Assembly: GCA_026397695.1 (NCBI GenBank)
Contig: JAPLUJ010000664.1
Coordinates: forward strand, 1 to 9,176
Reading direction: 5' to 3'
DNA: 9,176 bases
From: Verrucomicrobiota bacterium
GTDB taxonomy: Bacteria; Verrucomicrobiota; Verrucomicrobiia; Verrucomicrobiales; Akkermansiaceae
Positions 5,480 to 9,176 of the stretch are shown here, piece by piece; the first letter of the stretch is position 1, and every line of letters begins with the position of its first letter. The notes beneath the pieces were generated by a model. The model was given only the letters and a program-made list of their open reading frames with translations, did no database searches and was not told where the DNA came from. A program made the translations under genes and the position numbers.

Positions 5480-5971
5480 ATGACCCTCAAAGTTGGCGAC
5501 CTCGCCCCTGATTTCACCCTTGTCACCAAATCCGCCGATGGGCCGCAGCTCGTGAAGCTGGGCCAGCTCATTGGCAAATCCAACATCGTGCTGCTGTTCG
5601 TGCCGATGGCCTTCACCGGCGTCTGTACCACCGAGTTCTGCGAAATCTCCGCCGGGCTGCGGGACTACGAAGCGCTCGACGCGAAAGTGCTCGGCATTTC
5701 CGGCGACAATCCATTCGCGCAAGCCGCCTGGGCCGAAAAGGAAGGCATCACGATCCCGCTGCTCAGCGACTACGAACACGCCGTCGCGAAAGCCTACGGT
5801 GTCGCTTACGAGCAATTCCTGCCTGAGGTGAATCTGATCATGGGCGGCGTGGCCAAGCGTTCGGCCTTCGTCATCGACAGGGGGGGCGTCATCCGATACG
5901 CCGAAGTGCAGGAACACCCGAAGAATCTGCCCGATTTCGAGGCCGTAAAAGCCACCCTGCGCTCGATCTGA
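5480..5971 (+). CDS. Peroxiredoxin, BCP/PrxQ type (AhpC/TSA family)
   Basis: A 163-residue thioredoxin-fold peroxidase that reduces hydrogen peroxide and organic or lipid hydroperoxides in the cytoplasm, being recycled by a thioredoxin-like donor. The start KVGDLAPDFTL is typical. The active-site loop P42-MAF-T46-GV-C49 matches the PxxxTxxC motif with C49 as the peroxidatic Cys, and R127 in KRSAFVID is the expected active-site Arg. C54 lies five residues after C49, the spacing of the resolving Cys in E. coli BCP, so a two-Cys mechanism is likely, although the FTGVC context also resembles one-Cys AhpE. Length is normal. ATG 5480 is preferred because it precedes the conserved start and lies downstream of the promoter; there is no Shine-Dalgarno. 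It appears to be transcribed alone. No regulator gene adjoins it. Confidence 0.95.
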   Translation: MTLKVGDLAPDFTLVTKSADGPQLVKLGQLIGKSNIVLLFVPMAFTGVCTTEFCEISAGLRDYEALDAKVLGISGDNPFAQAAWAEKEGITIPLLSDYEHAVAKAYGVAYEQFLPEVNLIMGGVAKRSAFVIDRGGVIRYAEVQEHPKNLPDFEAVKATLRSI

Positions 5972-6038
5972 GACGCCGTCTGGAAACAATGCCGCCCCTG
6001 CCAATCAGACGTCACAAGTCCACAACCTCAACCCGGAA

Positions 6039-6078
6039 CGCGACAATTCTGATGACGACCGTCATCAGAATTGTCGCG
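6039..6078. repeat. 40-bp near-perfect palindrome
   Basis: Two exactly complementary 19-bp arms (6039-6057 and 6060-6078; arm begins cgcgacaattctgatgacg) separated by only 2 nt. It lies 67 bp after the peroxiredoxin stop. As RNA it would be a very stable hairpin and may terminate transcription or protect the 3' end, but no T-run follows on either strand. As DNA it could form a cruciform or bind a dimeric protein. The 281 bp between the genes (5972-6252) contain no other convincing feature. Confidence 0.9.
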
Positions 6079-6252
6079 GGAAGCTCTTGGGACAGTGGGG
6101 CATGGGGATGATTTTGCTGGGCTGGCACGGGGGGCGATGAACGGCCGGAGAGAGATGGAAATGCGGCTGCATGAGGTGATCCGCAGCCATCACGGTTCCG
6201 TTATTTTTTGCTGGCTTGACGGCCCGCCCGTGCGGTGTGAAATATCCCCTGC

Positions 6253-7467
6253 ATGGCATGGCGGATTGACGAAGCGGTGACCCGCGGCGAAATCGACAAC
6301 ACGGTCGAGGGACGCACCACGGGCCGCATCTGGCTGGCCGGGCGCGACGAGCCCTTGATTCTAACATTAGTGGGCGATTGCTGGCGAGATCTCGCGGGGA
6401 CACGGCTGTGGTTTGAAAATCCAGTGCCCGCAGTCATGCCGGACACGGCGGCCCTGGCGGGGGACCAAACCGGAATCGTCGGGGACATGACCGCCTCCCG
6501 GAAGAACAAAGTGCCGACAGTCAGCGATGAGGAACTCCACCGGCTCTGCCAATGCCAAGCCGAAATCCCCCATGAATGGAGAAACACGCTCTATCTCGAA
6601 TGGTTCAGCGAAATCAATGGCCGGGTGGTGATCTCATCCTCCGCGTATGCGATGAAGATCTCCGACTACGCATGGGCGATGGACGAGGACGCGGAGGAAG
6701 CACAGAAACTGGCGAACCTCAACACCATGCGCGATTTCATGGCACGCTTGATCCGCCGCAGCGAATCACCCAGCTCGGAAACGGACACCGACGGGGAACT
6801 CGACGAATTCGCCTGGGAGGAACGCCTGAAGGAATCCGACCGCCTGACCGATGCCTATCAGGAAGTGATCGAGAAATACATGGAAGACGTTGATAGCGAA
6901 CGCAAGGAGGCGTTCGTGATGGGATGGGACGGCCTGTTAGACGCGCTTGCGCAACGGGATGAAGCGGCCAACGACGATTTTTCCCCGGAGACTCTGACTT
7001 ATGGCCAGCGGGTGGACGTGTCGTTTGAAGACAACGACGAGGACGAATATCTCGATCCTGATGAGGCATTCCTCGATGAAGAGGACGACGACGACGACGA
7101 GGATGCAGAAGATGATCACCCGCTACAGATGCAGGCGCAGGAACTCGCGATGCGTGCGATGGACGTGGTCCAACAAGATGCGGGGCCGGGAACCCCAGCC
7201 TATCAGTTCATCACCAGTCTGCTCCAGGTGAGCGGTAAACTCGCCGGCGCGCTCAACGGACGCATCAGCGGCTATCAACCGGAAACAGGATTCGTGCTCG
7301 CGATTTTGAAACGTTGCCTGCACTCGCTCAACGAGGCGGTGGGCAGTTGCCAGAAGCTGATGGCGGAGGAAAATGACCCGGATCAACTTGCAGCCCTCGC
7401 GCATTTGCGCAGTTCTGTTTTTGCCATCCGTGACGACATCGTGGAACTGCGCCGGGCACTCAAGTAA
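6253..7467 (+). CDS. Protein of unknown function with an acidic run
   Basis: A 404-residue soluble protein with no signal peptide or membrane segment. The N-terminal 60 residues look strand-rich (RGEIDNTVEGRTTGRIWLAGR, then LILTLVGDCWRDLAG). A central part (about 90-140) contains YLEWFSEINGRVVISSSAYAMK. Residues about 258-288 form a strongly acidic run (20 or more Asp/Glu in about 31 positions, including five Asp in a row at 278-282). The C-terminal 110 residues are predicted helical (HPLQMQAQELAMRAMDVVQQ onwards). I recall similar proteins in Verrucomicrobiota genomes without an assigned function. The start at ATG 6253 is chosen because the frame-matched N-terminal sequence looks conserved; there is no ribosome site. 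A weak promoter-like pair (TTGACG 6216, TGAAAT 6238) would make the transcript nearly leaderless. It converges on speA with a 6-bp gap. Confidence 0.75.
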   Translation: MAWRIDEAVTRGEIDNTVEGRTTGRIWLAGRDEPLILTLVGDCWRDLAGTRLWFENPVPAVMPDTAALAGDQTGIVGDMTASRKNKVPTVSDEELHRLCQCQAEIPHEWRNTLYLEWFSEINGRVVISSSAYAMKISDYAWAMDEDAEEAQKLANLNTMRDFMARLIRRSESPSSETDTDGELDEFAWEERLKESDRLTDAYQEVIEKYMEDVDSERKEAFVMGWDGLLDALAQRDEAANDDFSPETLTYGQRVDVSFEDNDEDEYLDPDEAFLDEEDDDDDEDAEDDHPLQMQAQELAMRAMDVVQQDAGPGTPAYQFITSLLQVSGKLAGALNGRISGYQPETGFVLAILKRCLHSLNEAVGSCQKLMAEENDPDQLAALAHLRSSVFAIRDDIVELRRALK

Positions 7468-7473
7468 TATCTA

Positions 7474-9176
7474 TCAGCTCTCGAAATACGTGTAGCCGGA
7501 CAAACCCTCGCGGTAGAGATCGAGAATTTCACGGCGTTCCTGCGGCGAAATGCGCCCGGCGGCGACGGCATTCTCGGCGAAGTTGCGGAACTTCGAGACC
7601 AGCTCCTTGGGATCGTATTCCACATAAGTCAACGGTGTCGCCCTCGACCTCGTGGGTGTACACGGGTTTGCCTTTTTCAAGGTGGACCCCGACGACGTTG
7701 GTATCTCCTAGCAGATTATGGAGGTCGCCGAGGGTTTCCTGATAGGCACCGACCAGGAAGACGGCGACGTAATACGGTTCGCCGGGTTTGAGTTCGTGGA
7801 GCGGCAGGATTTTCGCCACGTCCTCTTTGTCGATGAAGCGGTCGATCTTGCCGTCGCAGTCGCAGGTGATATCGGCGAGCACGGCGCGCTGGCGGGGTTT
7901 TTCATCGAGGCGGTGGATGGGCATGACCGGGAAGATCTGGTCGATCGCCCAAGAATCCGGCAACGATTGGAAGAGCGAAAAGTTGCCGTAATAGAAATCG
8001 ACCAGGGTGGAGGACAATTCGCGGAGGTCCTCCGGGATATCGTCGAGGCGAGCGATAAGGTTGGAGATGCGGGTGAGGATGTGCCAGAACCATGCTTCGG
8101 CCAAGCCGCGCTCGCGCAGGGTGACGCTGCCATAAAAAAACTGCGCGCGGATCTGGTCGCGGTAATAGGCGGCGTCGTTGAAACTTTCCTGGAGGTTTTT
8201 CTTGTTGAGGGTTTTGTGGACGTCGATCAAGTTTGTTAGATTTTGCGGTGCGTTCTGGGGCACCGGCGGGGCGTCCTCGCTGGTTTGGGCGCGGGTGACA
8301 TCAAGGATGTTGAAGACGAGCACCGAGTAATAGGCGACGACGGCGCGACCGCTTTCGGAGATGAGATGCGGATGGGCGACTCCCGCCTTGTCGCAGATCT
8401 GCGAGACCACCTCAACGATATCGGTGCAATACTCGGGGATCGAATAGTTGCAGGACGAATGGAAGTTGGTGTGCGAGCCGTCGTAATCGACGGCCATGCC
8501 GCCACCGATGTCGAGTACGCCCATGGGCGCGCCTTCCTTGACGAGGTCGCAATAGATGCGAACCGCCTCGGTGGCGCCCTCGCGGATCGCTGCGATGTTG
8601 GGGATTTGCGACCCGAGGTGGTAATGGAGCATTTTCAGGCAGCCGAGGAATCCGGCCTCCTTGAGGTGGTCAACCACGGCGATGACCTGGGCAGAATTGA
8701 GACCGAAGACCGACTTGTCACCGGCGCTATCCTGCCAATGGCCGGAGCCGCGAGTGGAGAGGCGGACGCGCACGCCGAGGTTGGGCAGCACGCCGATTTT
8801 GCGCGAGCGCTTGAGGATGAGCTGCAGCTCGCTGGGCATTTCTAACACAAGCATGATCTGGAGGCCCATTTTCTGTGAGTGCAGGGCGAGATCGATGAAC
8901 TCCTCGTCCTTATAGCCGTTGCAGATGATATAGGCATCCGGGTCGTGCATGTGGGCAAGGGCGGCGATGAGTTCGGGCTTGGAGCCGGCTTCGAGGCCAT
9001 AGTGGTATTTTTTGCCGAACTCGGCGATTTCCTCGATGACCTGGCGTTGTTGGTTGACCTTGATCGGATAGACGCCACGGTATTCGCCGCCATAGCCGGA
9101 ATCCTTGATGGCCGCGCGAAACGACTCGTTGATTTCCGCAATGCGGGAATGTAACAGATCACGAAAGCGCAGCAAC
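7474..9176 (-). CDS. speA: Biosynthetic arginine decarboxylase, frameshifted near C-terminus (5' end outside window)
   Basis: PLP-dependent fold III decarboxylase that converts arginine to agmatine, the first step of one route to putrescine and spermidine. The gene enters from the right edge; about 100 N-terminal residues are missing. Visible motifs: VYPIKVNQ with the PLP-binding Lys (codon 9059-9061), HYHLGSQI, DIGGGMAVDYDG, SESGRAVVAYYSVLV, and ADITCDCDGKID with the Cys expected at the active site across the dimer. After VEGDTV (near 7630) the frame breaks. The original frame continues for 33 unrelated residues to a stop just below 7529, while the conserved C-terminus TYVEYDPKELV to GYTYFES (51 residues, stop 7474-7476) lies in another frame. 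Either one extra base or, because a few residues normally between GDTV and YV seem absent, a deletion of about 11 bp explains this. The product may be truncated, or the error may come from sequencing. Confidence 0.93.

Noticed and set aside
5072..6004. 310-codon open frame on the reverse strand across the peroxiredoxin gene
   Set aside because: It is antisense to clear peroxiredoxin and membrane-protein coding sequence and its translation has no recognisable protein features; GC-rich genes often leave such frames open.
6216..6243. Promoter TTGACG / TGAAAT before the 404-residue protein
   Set aside because: The -10 matches only four of six positions with a 16-bp spacer, and transcription would start almost at the ATG; too weak to list as a feature.
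7718..8845. Two long forward-strand open frames (173 and 200 codons) over speA
   Set aside because: They lie antisense to a strongly conserved arginine decarboxylase and have the composition expected of a mirror frame.

Overview
The window is GC-rich bacterial DNA with weak or absent Shine-Dalgarno sequences at most starts and several short GC-rich extragenic palindromes. Together with gene families I recognise only from memory, this suggests Verrucomicrobiota, at moderate confidence; there is no rRNA or marker gene here to settle it.

Layout, left to right. (1) Positions 1-1276 are the C-terminal polymerase half of DNA polymerase I (polA), whose 5' end lies outside the window. A small palindrome sits in frame just before its motif A. 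(2) Positions 1277-4491 are an accessory stretch: a possible gene relic, a Fic/HTH protein with a degenerate catalytic motif and tandem repeats at its 5' end, an 84-bp repeat pair with hairpins, a reverse-strand cysteine-rich zinc-binding protein, a diverged hairpin repeat on each side of that gene, a broken amidoligase-like start, and a small coupled ORF. (3) Positions 4492-4708 are a second, 98% identical copy of the last 217 bp of polA, so the accessory stretch is bracketed by direct repeats of the polA 3' end. (4) From 4709 on, ordinary chromosomal genes resume: a hairpin, a membrane-anchored protein of unknown function, a BCP/PrxQ-type peroxiredoxin with its own likely promoter, a 40-bp near-perfect palindrome, a 404-residue protein of unknown function with a long acidic run, and, converging on it from the right, the 3' part of the arginine decarboxylase gene speA, which carries a frameshift near its C-terminus and runs off the right edge.

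The housekeeping genes (DNA repair polymerase, peroxide detoxification, polyamine synthesis) do not form one pathway. The main point of interest is the polA 3'-end duplication around a small set of accessory genes and gene fragments. It looks like an integration or duplication hotspot, but no integrase or transposase is visible to explain it. I did not find a complete new defence system. The candidates for one are the Fic protein and the zinc-binding protein.
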